Positions 1-6,029 are shown, counted from the stretch's first letter. The stretch is DNA of 6,465 bases from Chloroflexota bacterium (GCA_016190405.1 JACPQO010000076.1:1-6465); one strand, 5' to 3'. Program-made: numbers and translations. The notes: generated by a model not told the origin, from the letters alone.

Positions 1-29
1 CAATAAGGAAGGCGAGCGCACGCCGGCGT

Positions 30-887
30 ATGGTACTGACAGATCGTGATCGGGAGATCGTCCGCTGGGTCGCCGAGGTTGGCGTCGCCACTCGTGAGCA
101 TGTGCAGGCCATGTTCTTCGGGCCGGGCGGCAGGTCTCGCTGCCAGCATCGGCTTGCGCTGCTGTTCCAGCACCGGTACCTGGACCGCCTGCCCAGGCGG
201 GTTCCCAATGCGCATGACACGTACCACCTGTCGCGGAGGAGCGTGAACGGGCTGCGCCTCCTTCGCGCAACTGCAATCGGCGACCGCGTTCAGCCCGCGC
301 GAATCAGCCGTGCGCGCCTCCAGCACAGTCTAGATCTCGTGAGCTGCCGTGTGCACATCACATGCGCATGCGAAGAGGCCGGCTTCAAGCTCCTGGCTTG
401 GCTGAACACATACGAAGTCGTGCAAACGACTGCCGCCGCCGGGATTGTGCCCGATGCCTTCTTCCGGTTAGCGAGGCCGAATCGTGACGGCGAGGACAAG
501 AAGTCAGCGTTCTTTCTCGAAGTGGAACGCAGCGATAAGTCGGGCAGGGCCCTGATGGAGAAATTCCGGCGGTACGGGGAGTTCTACTACGGCGGCGCCT
601 TTGAGCAGAACTTCGGCACCCGCGCGCTGCGTGTCCTGGTGCTCATCGGTTCCGACTACGGCATCCTCCCGGAGCGCCGGGTCGAGAAGCTGACGGTCCT
701 CGCCGAGCAGACCAACGTCACGTTCCTGCACTTTGCCCCCCTGGCGGCGTTCCTTGGGACTCCGCCAAAGGGTGTTCTGACTGAGTCCATCTGGCGGCGG
801 CCGGGAGTAGAGGGCCGAGTGCCGCTGTTCTCCGTGCCTGACCTGCGTGTTGATCCCACTCGGAAGGTGAATTCGCATGGCAACTAG
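30..887 (+). CDS. Replic_Relax-family protein (replication-relaxation-like)
   Basis: The 285-aa product resembles the Replic_Relax family, which is found mostly on plasmids and integrative elements and whose biochemical role is poorly defined. Residues 1-80 fit the family's winged-helix DNA-binding domain: LTDRDREIVRWV (3-14), then TREHVQAMFFG and a C-Q-H-RLALLFQHRYLDRL stretch. The second half carries V-PD-AFFRL (140-146), FFLEVER (161-167, with E164 and E166) and K178. This spacing recalls a PD-(D/E)xK nuclease-like fold, which is my inference and not proof of cleavage. The ATG at 30 was chosen because the homology-like sequence begins right after it. The frame is open to the left edge, and the purine-rich AAGGAAGG at 5-12 is too far away to be a good ribosome site, so an earlier start is possible. 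The gene overlaps the following recombinase by 11 nt, which suggests translational coupling within one mobile-element operon. Confidence 0.75.
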   Translation: MVLTDRDREIVRWVAEVGVATREHVQAMFFGPGGRSRCQHRLALLFQHRYLDRLPRRVPNAHDTYHLSRRSVNGLRLLRATAIGDRVQPARISRARLQHSLDLVSCRVHITCACEEAGFKLLAWLNTYEVVQTTAAAGIVPDAFFRLARPNRDGEDKKSAFFLEVERSDKSGRALMEKFRRYGEFYYGGAFEQNFGTRALRVLVLIGSDYGILPERRVEKLTVLAEQTNVTFLHFAPLAAFLGTPPKGVLTESIWRRPGVEGRVPLFSVPDLRVDPTRKVNSHGN

Positions 888-1875
888 TTTGTTTCGTGTA
901 CGGTACGGAGGAGCGGTTGCGCGCCGACGTGCCTGCGCAGCGCAGCCTCTAGACCGTGTCATCCAGTCATACCTGCTCTGCTGCGAGACCGAAGGCATGA
1001 GCAAGGACACGGTGCGCTGGTATCGGCAGAAGCTCAGTTCGTTTCTCGATTTCCTAAACGACCGCGAGGATGAACCGACGCTGTCATCCCTGACTCCGGA
1101 GGTCGTTCGGGACTTTGTTGCCTTAGTGCAAACGGCTGGCCGGACCGCGTTCACGACCCGGGGATACATCCAAGTTCTGAAAGGGCTTGGCACCTGGCTC
1201 GCGGAGGAGGGCTACGTGGCAGTGAGCCCCCTTCAGAGACTACGGTTGCCGAAGGTCCCGAAGTACCTTGTGAAGCCGCTCTCCCACAGTGAGGTTGGTG
1301 CCCTTCTGAGTGCGATCAAGTCTCGCTCCGCCGCGGGTGCCCGGGATCTCGCGGTACTTCTCATGTTGCTCGACACTGGGATGCGTCTGGGCGAGATGGC
1401 ACGCTTGACGCTGCGAGATGCCGACGAGGCGATCAGAGATGGGGTGTTCAAGGTCATGGGGAAAGGCTCGCGCGAGCGCTATCTTCCTCTCGGAAAGGCA
1501 GCCCGGGATGCCTTGCGGAGGTACGTCCAGGTCTATCGGCCGGAGGTGCGGACCGATGCTCTATTCCTTGGCCGCGACCATCGGCCGCTCACGACAGAAG
1601 GATTCCGGCAGATCGTTCGCCGGGTGTCAAGTCGCGCTGGCGTTGGCGGGGTGCACCCACACAGGCTCAGGCACACGTTTGCCGTAAACTACTTGGTCAA
1701 CGGCGGCGACGCGATGTCACTCCAGCGCATTCTGGGCCACAGCACCCTGGAGATGGTCCGGAACTACGTCGCCCTGGATATGCGCGACATCAAGGCAAAG
1801 CATGTTGAGGCTTCTCCAGGTGATCGCTTCTGGGCTGAGAGAGCAGGGAGTCGAACATCGCATCAGCTCCGGTAG
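877..1875 (+). CDS. tyrosine recombinase / phage-type integrase (XerC/D-like)
   Basis: This 332-aa site-specific recombinase would cut and rejoin DNA through a covalent phosphotyrosine intermediate. Residues about 25-115 form the SAM-like core-binding domain (TVRWYRQKL, AFTTRGYIQVLKGL). Residues about 130-315 form the catalytic domain with a full set of active-site residues: R170 in TGMRLGE, K196 in GKGSRER, H262 and R265 in HPHRLRH, H288 in LGHST, and nucleophile Y297 in VRNYVAL. The ATG at 877 follows a GGAAGG ribosome site (862-867) and lies inside the end of the Replic_Relax gene, in another frame. It is about half identical by eye to the convergent recombinase at 1954-2907, and the two are separated by only 78 bp with no convincing terminator. 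The short N-terminal basic stretch (RVRY...ARRR) could help DNA binding. It probably belongs to an integrative element; XerC/D housekeeping function is unlikely given the context. Confidence 0.93.
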   Translation: MATSLFRVRYGGAVARRRACAAQPLDRVIQSYLLCCETEGMSKDTVRWYRQKLSSFLDFLNDREDEPTLSSLTPEVVRDFVALVQTAGRTAFTTRGYIQVLKGLGTWLAEEGYVAVSPLQRLRLPKVPKYLVKPLSHSEVGALLSAIKSRSAAGARDLAVLLMLLDTGMRLGEMARLTLRDADEAIRDGVFKVMGKGSRERYLPLGKAARDALRRYVQVYRPEVRTDALFLGRDHRPLTTEGFRQIVRRVSSRAGVGGVHPHRLRHTFAVNYLVNGGDAMSLQRILGHSTLEMVRNYVALDMRDIKAKHVEASPGDRFWAERAGSRTSHQLR

Positions 1876-1953
1876 CCTGCTCCCTCCACCGTACTACGAT
1901 TAGCTCGGTCGCGTGAGGTGCGGGGGGATGCCGGGGACGACGCCCTAGCTGAT

Positions 1954-2907
1954 TCAGGACGCATGACGTGCAATACGTGCGAGCCGGTCGGCAGGCGAAG
2001 CCCTCTGATGTACGGCCTTCACATCGGCGTCCGTCAGCATCACGTAGTTGCGCGTCATGCTGAGGGTGGAGTGGCCCAGGATCCGCTGCAGGGAGAAGAC
2101 GTCGCCGCCCGCGCGGAGGAAAGTGACGGCCGCTGTGTGGCGAAGGCGGTGGGGGTGCACGCCCCTAACGCCTGCGCGGTCGGCAAGACGTCTGATGACC
2201 TGGCGGATCCCCTCGGCTGTGAGCGCCTGGCCACTGAAACTCACGAAGAGCGCATCGCTGTGCATGGCACGGCGGTGGATCTGGATGTACCGACGGATAG
2301 CATTCTGAGTAGTCAGCCCTACCGGCACCATACGTTCGCGCGAGCCTTTACCGAAGACCCGGACGATCCCTTCGCGGACCGCCTGTAACCCGTCGTCTTC
2401 TGTCAGGGCCGCCAGCTCTCCCAGGCGCATGCCGGTATCCAGGAGCAGGAGGAAGATCGCGAAGTCCCGGGCTCCGGCCCGGGTTCTGGGGTCGATCTCG
2501 CTGAGGATCCGTCGCACCTCGTCCTCGTCCAGCGGCCTGACGACGTACTTCGGAGTCTTCGGCAGTTTGACCCGGCGCAGAGGATTGTCGGCGATGTAGC
2601 CCTCGTTTTCGAGCCAGGTGAAGAGGCCTTTCACCACCTGCACATAACCGCGTGTCGTGAACGCAGATACGCCGGTCGCCTGAAGGTGGACAACCAACCC
2701 GCGGACTATCTCGGGGGCGAGGTCTTCGGGGGCTAGCGGTAGTTGTCGCGCGCGAAGGTAGTCACAGAGCGCTCGCAGCTTCTGTTCGTACCAGCGGATG
2801 GTGTTGGGCGACTTCCCTTCAGCGCGACAGGTGAGCAGGTAGGACTCGATGAGGTTGGGGAGCTCCAGCCCCCTCCCCAGCGGCCGGAGCCGGCTTCGCA
2901 CAGCCAT
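1954..2907 (-). CDS. tyrosine recombinase / integrase next to tRNA-Trp
   Basis: This 317-aa tyrosine recombinase has an N-terminal core-binding domain (about 17-107, TIRWYEQKL, AFTTRGYVQVVKGLFTWLE) and a catalytic domain with all expected residues: R161, K187, H253 and R256 of HPHRLRH, H279 of LGHST, and nucleophile Y288 in TRNYVML. The start at 2907 is preceded by GAGAGGA at a short spacing. It is a close relative of the recombinase at 877-1875, sharing the same motifs and end (ASP-DR). Its 5' end is about 80 bp from the 3' end of tRNA-Trp, and both are on the minus strand. This matches the common layout in which an integrase sits just inside the junction of an element integrated at a tRNA 3' end. 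Two copies of a 9-bp direct repeat lie between gene and tRNA and could be accessory binding sites. Confidence 0.93.
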   Translation of the reverse strand: MAVRSRLRPLGRGLELPNLIESYLLTCRAEGKSPNTIRWYEQKLRALCDYLRARQLPLAPEDLAPEIVRGLVVHLQATGVSAFTTRGYVQVVKGLFTWLENEGYIADNPLRRVKLPKTPKYVVRPLDEDEVRRILSEIDPRTRAGARDFAIFLLLLDTGMRLGELAALTEDDGLQAVREGIVRVFGKGSRERMVPVGLTTQNAIRRYIQIHRRAMHSDALFVSFSGQALTAEGIRQVIRRLADRAGVRGVHPHRLRHTAAVTFLRAGGDVFSLQRILGHSTLSMTRNYVMLTDADVKAVHQRASPADRLARIARHAS

Positions 2908-2941
2908 GTCTGTCCTCTCTTTCCGGGGCTGAGGACGACAC

Positions 2942-2959
2942 GCGGTCTATGCGGTCTAT
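2942..2959. repeat. tandem 9-bp repeat GCGGTCTAT x2 between integrase and tRNA
   Basis: GCGGTCTAT occurs twice head to tail. Its first seven bases, GCGGTCT, recur in inverted orientation inside the tRNA-Trp anticodon arm (3032-3038 on the plus strand reads AGACCGC). Short direct repeats beside an att site often bind integrase arms or an excisionase, but nothing here proves that. The neighbouring GGGCC-TTTT-GGGCC (2963-2977) may form a weak hairpin downstream of the tRNA. Confidence 0.5.
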
Positions 2960-2988
2960 TTCGGGCCTTTTGGGCCGGATTTCGTATC

Positions 2989-3064
<76 letters not shown>

Positions 3065-3107
3065 GCGGTTTAGGAGGGCCACTCCCGCCTCAGGCGGGTA
3101 CGCCCCT
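3065..3107 (-). repeat. tRNA-Trp 5'-half-like repeat unit A (proximal)
   Basis: This 43-nt unit abuts the tRNA 5' end. It starts with the same nine bases as the tRNA (AGGGGCGTA) and ends in the same CTAAACCGC-type anticodon-arm sequence (the tRNA has CAAAACCGC), with an equal overall length. In place of the D-arm it has the hairpin CCCGCC-TGA-GGCGGG (read on the minus strand). It may be a degenerate copy of the tRNA 5' half or a dispersed repeat that happens to join the tRNA start. Confidence 0.75.
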
Positions 3108-3153
3108 GCGGTTTAGGGGGGCCACTGCCCGACAACGTCGGGGTACGCCCCCC
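3108..3153 (-). repeat. tRNA-Trp 5'-half-like repeat unit B (distal)
   Basis: This second tandem copy has the order GGGGGCGTA, a hairpin with stem CCCGAC/GTCGGG, AGTGGCC and CTAAACCGC. Relative to unit A the inner stem carries a paired change (C-G to A-T) and the outer GGGGGGC/GCCCCCC stem is fully paired, so the fold rather than the primary sequence appears to be maintained. A further CGCAGG (minus strand, 3155-3160) precedes it, like the junction before unit A and the tRNA. Confidence 0.75.
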
Positions 3154-3163
3154 ACCTGCGTCC

Positions 3164-3194
3164 AGTATATCAAGGAGAGGCGGCAGCGGGTCAA
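3164..3194 (-). promoter_or_regulatory. putative sigma70-type promoter for tRNA-Trp and its leader repeats
   Basis: On the minus strand TTGACC (3189-3194) and TATACT (3164-3169) each match the consensus at 5 of 6 bases. The spacer is 19 bp, longer than ideal. GATATA, two bases upstream, would give 17 bp. Transcription would start near 3157, just before the two repeat units, so these would be in the pre-tRNA leader. The -35 overlaps the stop codon of the phosphodiesterase gene upstream. Confidence 0.5.
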
Positions 3195-3901
3195 GGATGG
3201 GGCTGGCGGTCCAGCAGGGCCAGCGCCCGGTCCGGAAAGTTCGTCACTATGCCGTCCACGCCCAGGTCGATGAGGCGCTGGATGTCCGCCTCGGCGTCGG
3301 CGGTCCAGGCATAGAGGGTGAGGGCGCTGCGCCGCGCCTGGCCCGCGATCTCTTCCGTGATTCCCGGGTAAAAGACGCTGACCGCCTGAAGGCCCATTCG
3401 CAGCGCGGCCTCGCGCATCTGGGGCCAGGAGGGGAGCGCCTGGGGGGCGATGAGGAGACCGGCGGGCAAGAGGGGCTCGGCCTGGCGCATGGTGGCCAGG
3501 GCCTGGGCGAAGAACGACCACACCATGACGTCGCCCAGAGCGCCGGCCTCTCGCACGACGGCGGCCACCTGCTCCTCGATACCCGGCTGCTTGATCTCGA
3601 CGACGAGCAGGGCGTTACCCTTGGTGAGGGCCAGGACCTCGGCGAGGGTCGGGACGCGCTCACCGCCGCCCGCGTCCAGGGCGCGCAGCTGGTCCAGGGT
3701 GAGCTGGGCCACGGGTCCCCTGCCGCCGGTGGTGCGGTCGACGGTGAGGTCGTGCATAAGGACGGGCACGCCGTCGGCGCTGGCCTGGACGTCGATCTCG
3801 ATGGCGCCGGCGCCGAGGCGGAGGGCCGCGCGGATACCGGCCAGGGTGTTCTCCGGGGCGTGGCCGGCGCAGGCGGCGTGGGAGATGACGATGGGGTGCA
3901 C
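3191..3901 (-). CDS. glycerophosphodiester phosphodiesterase (GDPD/UgpQ-like)
   Basis: The 236-aa product matches the GDPD TIM-barrel family, which hydrolyses glycerophosphodiesters to glycerol-3-phosphate and an alcohol in a metal-dependent way. Visible motifs are ISHAACAGHAPENT (6-19), IEIDV (E35, D37), DGVPVLMHD (H50), VEIKQ (E102, K104) and VDGIVTNFPD (215-224). The usual HR pair at the start is H8-A9 here, so the conserved Arg is missing while H8, E17, E35, D37 and H50 remain. No signal peptide is visible, so a cytoplasmic UgpQ-like role is likely. I chose the GTG at 3901 because family homology starts there, the length then matches the family, and a perfect TATAAT ends 6 nt upstream. 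Reading upstream to 4093 in frame only runs through palindromic repeats. No operon partner is evident; tRNA-Trp follows on the same strand. Confidence 0.88.
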   Translation of the reverse strand: MHPIVISHAACAGHAPENTLAGIRAALRLGAGAIEIDVQASADGVPVLMHDLTVDRTTGGRGPVAQLTLDQLRALDAGGGERVPTLAEVLALTKGNALLVVEIKQPGIEEQVAAVVREAGALGDVMVWSFFAQALATMRQAEPLLPAGLLIAPQALPSWPQMREAALRMGLQAVSVFYPGITEEIAGQARRSALTLYAWTADAEADIQRLIDLGVDGIVTNFPDRALALLDRQPHP

Positions 3902-3937
3902 GCTGCGATTATACAGGCTGGCTGCGGATGGGCTGAA
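3902..3937 (-). promoter_or_regulatory. promoter for a leaderless phosphodiesterase mRNA
   Basis: On the minus strand a perfect TATAAT lies at 3908-3913, followed by CGCAGC and then GTG. A start site seven bases after the -10 box would fall on the first base of the GTG, leaving no 5' UTR. No ribosome-binding sequence precedes the GTG, which agrees with leaderless initiation. The -35 is weak (TTCAGC, 3932-3937, 18 bp away). Confidence 0.6.
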
Positions 3938-3989
3938 GCGTGGCGGATGGTCTCCGCACAGAGGCGTTTGGACGGTTGTTGGAGGGCTC

Positions 3990-4011
3990 ACCCTTCGACT
4001 ACGCTCAGGGT
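3990..4011. repeat. palindromic intergenic repeat, copy 1
   Basis: Stem ACCCT/AGGGT encloses loop TCGACTACGCTC. It is one of six copies in the window with the same loop type. It lies upstream of the phosphodiesterase promoter. Confidence 0.75.
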
Positions 4012-4038
4012 TCGCAACAGAATTGCAGGGCCGGTCTA

Positions 4039-4061
4039 CGTCCTTCGACAGGCTCAGGACG
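4039..4061. repeat. palindromic intergenic repeat, copy 2
   Basis: Stem CGTCCT/AGGACG encloses loop TCGACAGGCTC. It is in the same orientation as copy 1, about 50 bp away, so the two form a short cluster. Confidence 0.8.
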
Positions 4062-4140
4062 AACGGATCGTCGCGCCTACTCGGGCGCCACACGCCACGA
4101 ATTGCGTAATGACCATAAGCCTGGCCCTCGGGGATAGTGC

Positions 4141-4160
4141 GGCCAGGCTGAAGCCTGGCC
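4141..4160. repeat. 9-bp inverted repeat downstream of the 201-aa gene
   Basis: GGCCAGGCT and AGCCTGGCC are perfectly complementary around GA. It lies about 30 bp past the stop of the minus-strand gene at 4190, where a terminator might be, but no T-run follows on either strand. AAGCCTGGCC recurs as a direct repeat nearby (4118-4127), so it may be another small repeat. The rest of 3914-4189 holds copies 1 and 2 of the palindromic repeat and no gene. Confidence 0.45.
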
Positions 4161-4189
4161 TTCGAGGGTCGTAACGAGGTGGGCGCGGA

Positions 4190-4795
4190 CTAGATCGGCT
4201 CGCTGCTGGCCGCGAAGATGGTGATCATATCGCGGCGCCTGGCGGCCACCTCGATGGCCAGGTCGCGGGCGTTCAGGGCCAGCTCGAAGCGCAGGGGCGA
4301 GTTGGCGTAGCCGCTCTTGAAGTTGATCTGGCGCGCGATGCGATGCAGATCCTGGGCCATGAAGCGGATACGGACCCGCCAGTCGATGGTGGGGTCGCAG
4401 ACGGGCGGGATGCGGCGGTCCAGGCAGAAGAACTCGCAGGCGCGCTCCAGGTCGGACTCCAGGCGGGCGGCGACCATGCGGTGGACGGCGCGCACCATCT
4501 CCCAGTCGTCCTCGCCGTCGCCCAGGAAGGGGAGCACGCGACCGATGCGGGTGCGCAGGGTGTCGTCGCCTTGCTGCTGGGCGTCTAGCTCCAGGTTAAG
4601 GCGGCGTTGCTGGGCCAGGTAGAGGCTGAGGATGTACGTCTCGTCCTCCAGGAGGGCCAGCCCCCTGGGCAGGACATCGACGACCGACTGGGCCCAGCCG
4701 CGGACGCGGCGGTCCAGCTCGTCGACTTTGCGCTGGACGCGGCGCAGGGCGCGTTCGTCTTGCGGTATGTACAGCTCTTGGTGCTGGTCGAGCAA
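4190..4795 (-). CDS. hypothetical helical protein, 201 aa
   Basis: I do not recognise this family. The start is a TTG at 4795, nine bases after a strong AAGGAG (4805-4810); the next in-frame Met is about 100 residues in, so TTG is well supported. The protein looks largely alpha-helical and rich in Arg, Asp, Glu and Gln. Residues 13-60 (ERALRRVQRKVDELDRR onward) suggest an N-terminal amphipathic or coiled-coil helix. Three cysteines (C120, C124, C133) fall in ACEFFCLDRRIPPVC and could bind a metal or form a disulfide, which is speculative. No signal peptide or membrane segment is seen. It is divergent from the selenoprotein candidate across a 170-bp gap, so shared regulation is possible. Confidence 0.75.
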   Translation of the reverse strand: MLDQHQELYIPQDERALRRVQRKVDELDRRVRGWAQSVVDVLPRGLALLEDETYILSLYLAQQRRLNLELDAQQQGDDTLRTRIGRVLPFLGDGEDDWEMVRAVHRMVAARLESDLERACEFFCLDRRIPPVCDPTIDWRVRIRFMAQDLHRIARQINFKSGYANSPLRFELALNARDLAIEVAARRRDMITIFAASSEPI

Positions 4796-4935
4796 GGCCG
4801 CTTACTCCTTGGCTGGTCACATGCCAATAGGTAAGACCAGGGCAGGAAGGGCCTGTTACGGGGGGCGCCCGCCGCCGGAGTAAAGAATTGGTGTACTTGT
4901 CGACAGCCGTTTTCCCTAGCCAGGCGGCGTTGCGT

Positions 4936-4960
4936 TAGAATGGGGCGAGTAACTGGAGGT
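4936..4960 (+). promoter_or_regulatory. -10 box and ribosome site for the selenoprotein candidate
   Basis: TAGAAT (4936-4941) matches the -10 consensus at 5 of 6 bases; no clear -35 is seen. GGAGG (4955-4959) stands six bases before the ATG at 4966 and fixes that start. In the same divergent gap, CTGGTC (4813-4818) and GACCAG (4835-4840) form a short inverted repeat near the start of the opposite gene, possibly an operator. Confidence 0.55.
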
Positions 4961-4965
4961 GCCGC

Positions 4966-5832
4966 ATGGCCATAGACAGCTTCAAGTTCCTGCCGGGCTC
5001 CATCGCCAACTACTATCGGAACCTACCGGTACAACGGGAGGAGCCGGTCCCCTGGACGCCCCTGAAGAAGCCGCTATCGGAGTGCCGGTTCGCGCTGGTG
5101 ACGACGGCGGGGATATCGGTGGAGGGGCTCGAGCCGCCTTTCGACGCCGAACGGGAGAAGCGGGAGCCGATGTGGGGCGACCCGACCTACCGGCGGGTCC
5201 CGCGCGACGTGAGACAGGAGCAGGTCCGCTGCTCCCATCTCCACATCAGCAACCGGGACATCCTGGCCGACGTGAACATCGCGCTGCCGGTGCGGCGATT
5301 CCTGGAGCTGGAGTCGGAGGGGGTCATCGGTTCCCTGGCGCCCACGAGCTACTCGTTCATGGGCTACCAGATGAACACCGGCGAGTGGCGGGACCGCTAC
5401 GCCCCCGAGGTGGCCGCACTGATGAAGCAGGAGGCCGTGGACGCGGCGCTGCTGACCCCCGCCTGACCGGACTGCTGCCGGAGCGTGCCCGTGCTGGCGC
5501 GCAGTATCGAGGCGGCGGGGATCAGCACCGTGGTGGTGACGATGATGCCCTACTGGTCGGAGCGCATCGGCGTGCCGCGAACAGTGGGGGTAGCGTTCCC
5601 CTACGGCCACCCGTTAGGGCGGCCGGGCGACCGCGAGACGCAGACGGCCATTGTCCGGGCGGCGCTGGCGCTCCTGGAAGAGGCGCAGGCGCCGGGAGAA
5701 ATCCGGGAGCTGGACATGGAGTGGCCGCAGGAGCTATCGGAGGCGAAGAAGGACTGGCAGCCGCTGGAGCCCTCGCCGATTATCAAGATGATGTTGGAGC
5801 AGGCGCGGCAGAGGCGGGAGGGGGCGGGGTAG
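4966..5832 (+). CDS. putative selenoprotein of the GrdB/PrdB-like reductase family (in-frame TGA as Sec167)
   Basis: Two open stretches (4966-5463 and 5467-5832) lie in the same frame and are separated only by a TGA at 5464-5466. Joined, they give 288 aa resembling the selenoprotein B family of glycine/betaine/sarcosine/D-proline reductases. Visible family-like segments are ALVTTAGISVEGLEPPFD (43-60), GDPTYRRVP (71-79), SHLHISNRD (90-98), SFMGYQ (130-135), DAALLTPA (159-166) and FPYGHPLGRPGD (211-222). The TGA falls exactly where family members have Sec or Cys before PxC, giving U167-P-D-C170-C171, a UxxC redox motif. In the anaerobic reductases Sec attacks the substrate's C-N bond; many shorter relatives, such as this one, have no known substrate. 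The ATG has a good GGAGG. It could instead be a Cys-to-stop pseudogene or a sequencing error, but codon-level conservation after the TGA argues for an intact product. No sel genes are in the window. Confidence 0.8.
5464..5498 (+). promoter_or_regulatory. candidate bacterial SECIS element (UGA plus hairpin)
   Basis: Downstream of the UGA, GCCGGAGC (5477-5484) pairs with GTGCTGGC (5491-5498) around the loop GTGCCC. The pairing includes two G-U pairs and one A-G mismatch. The loop starts 18 nt after the UGA and begins with G, consistent with the general layout of bacterial SECIS elements. A competing fold, CCGG/CCGG at 5467-5481, is shorter. In GC-rich DNA such stems occur by chance, so this is only supporting evidence. 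Confidence 0.45.
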
Positions 5833-5844
5833 GGAGCAGCGGCT

Positions 5845-5877
5845 GAGGTTGGAAGTGGGAGGTTGGAGGTTGGATGG
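5845..5877 (+). repeat. short imperfect GGTTGGA tandem repeat
   Basis: GAGGTTGGAAGTGG is followed by GAGGTTGGAGGTTGGATGG, i.e. three to four imperfect copies of a GGTTGGA unit just past the selenoprotein candidate. It looks like low-complexity intergenic sequence and no terminator is visible in it. Confidence 0.6.
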
Positions 5878-5904
5878 CGCCTGGCGACGTTGTGGTCTCG
5901 CTCA

Positions 5905-5923
5905 TGGTTCGACAGGCTCACCA
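5905..5923. repeat. palindromic intergenic repeat, copy 3
   Basis: Stem TGGT/ACCA encloses loop TCGACAGGCTC. The flanks CTCA (left) and CGAACGG (right) resemble those of other copies. Confidence 0.75.
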
Positions 5924-5980
5924 CGAACGGAGAGGTGCGCCGTGTGAAGGCGGATGCTATGGAGGGTCTGGTCCCGTCCC

Positions 5981-6010
5981 GCTCACCCTGAGCTTGTCGA
6001 ATGGGTGAGC
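5981..6010. repeat. palindromic intergenic repeat, copy 4 (inverted)
   Basis: Read on the minus strand it is GCTCACCCAT, loop TCGACAAGCTC, then AGGGTGAGC, a nine-pair stem with one bulged A. It is opposite in orientation to copy 3, about 60 bp away, and ends just before the ribosome site of the GIY-YIG gene. Confidence 0.8.
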
Positions 6011-6029
6011 GGAGCAAGGCGATTGCGAG

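Noticed and set aside
504..1193. A 229-codon minus-strand frame across the Replic_Relax/recombinase junction
   Set aside because: Antisense to two well-supported overlapping genes; Arg/Ser-rich with no motif.
1876..1953. Possible bidirectional terminator between the convergent recombinases
   Set aside because: Only short AGCT-type pairing is visible; no solid stem with T-run on either strand.
3065..3153. CRISPR array
   Set aside because: Only two units, no distinct spacers, strong nested hairpins and similarity to the adjacent tRNA.
3902..4093. N-terminal extension of the phosphodiesterase to an upstream start
   Set aside because: The extra residues are translated palindromic repeats, and a perfect -10 box sits between them and the family homology.
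3197..4174. A 325-codon plus-strand frame opposite the phosphodiesterase
   Set aside because: Repetitive Gly/Glu/Val/Leu antisense shadow of a gene with clear GDPD motifs.
4959..5846. An uninterrupted 295-codon plus-strand frame over the selenoprotein region
   Set aside because: It is out of frame with the family motifs and is dominated by Gly, Ala and Arg, as expected for a shadow in GC-rich DNA. It has no recognisable domain and its start has a worse ribosome site.
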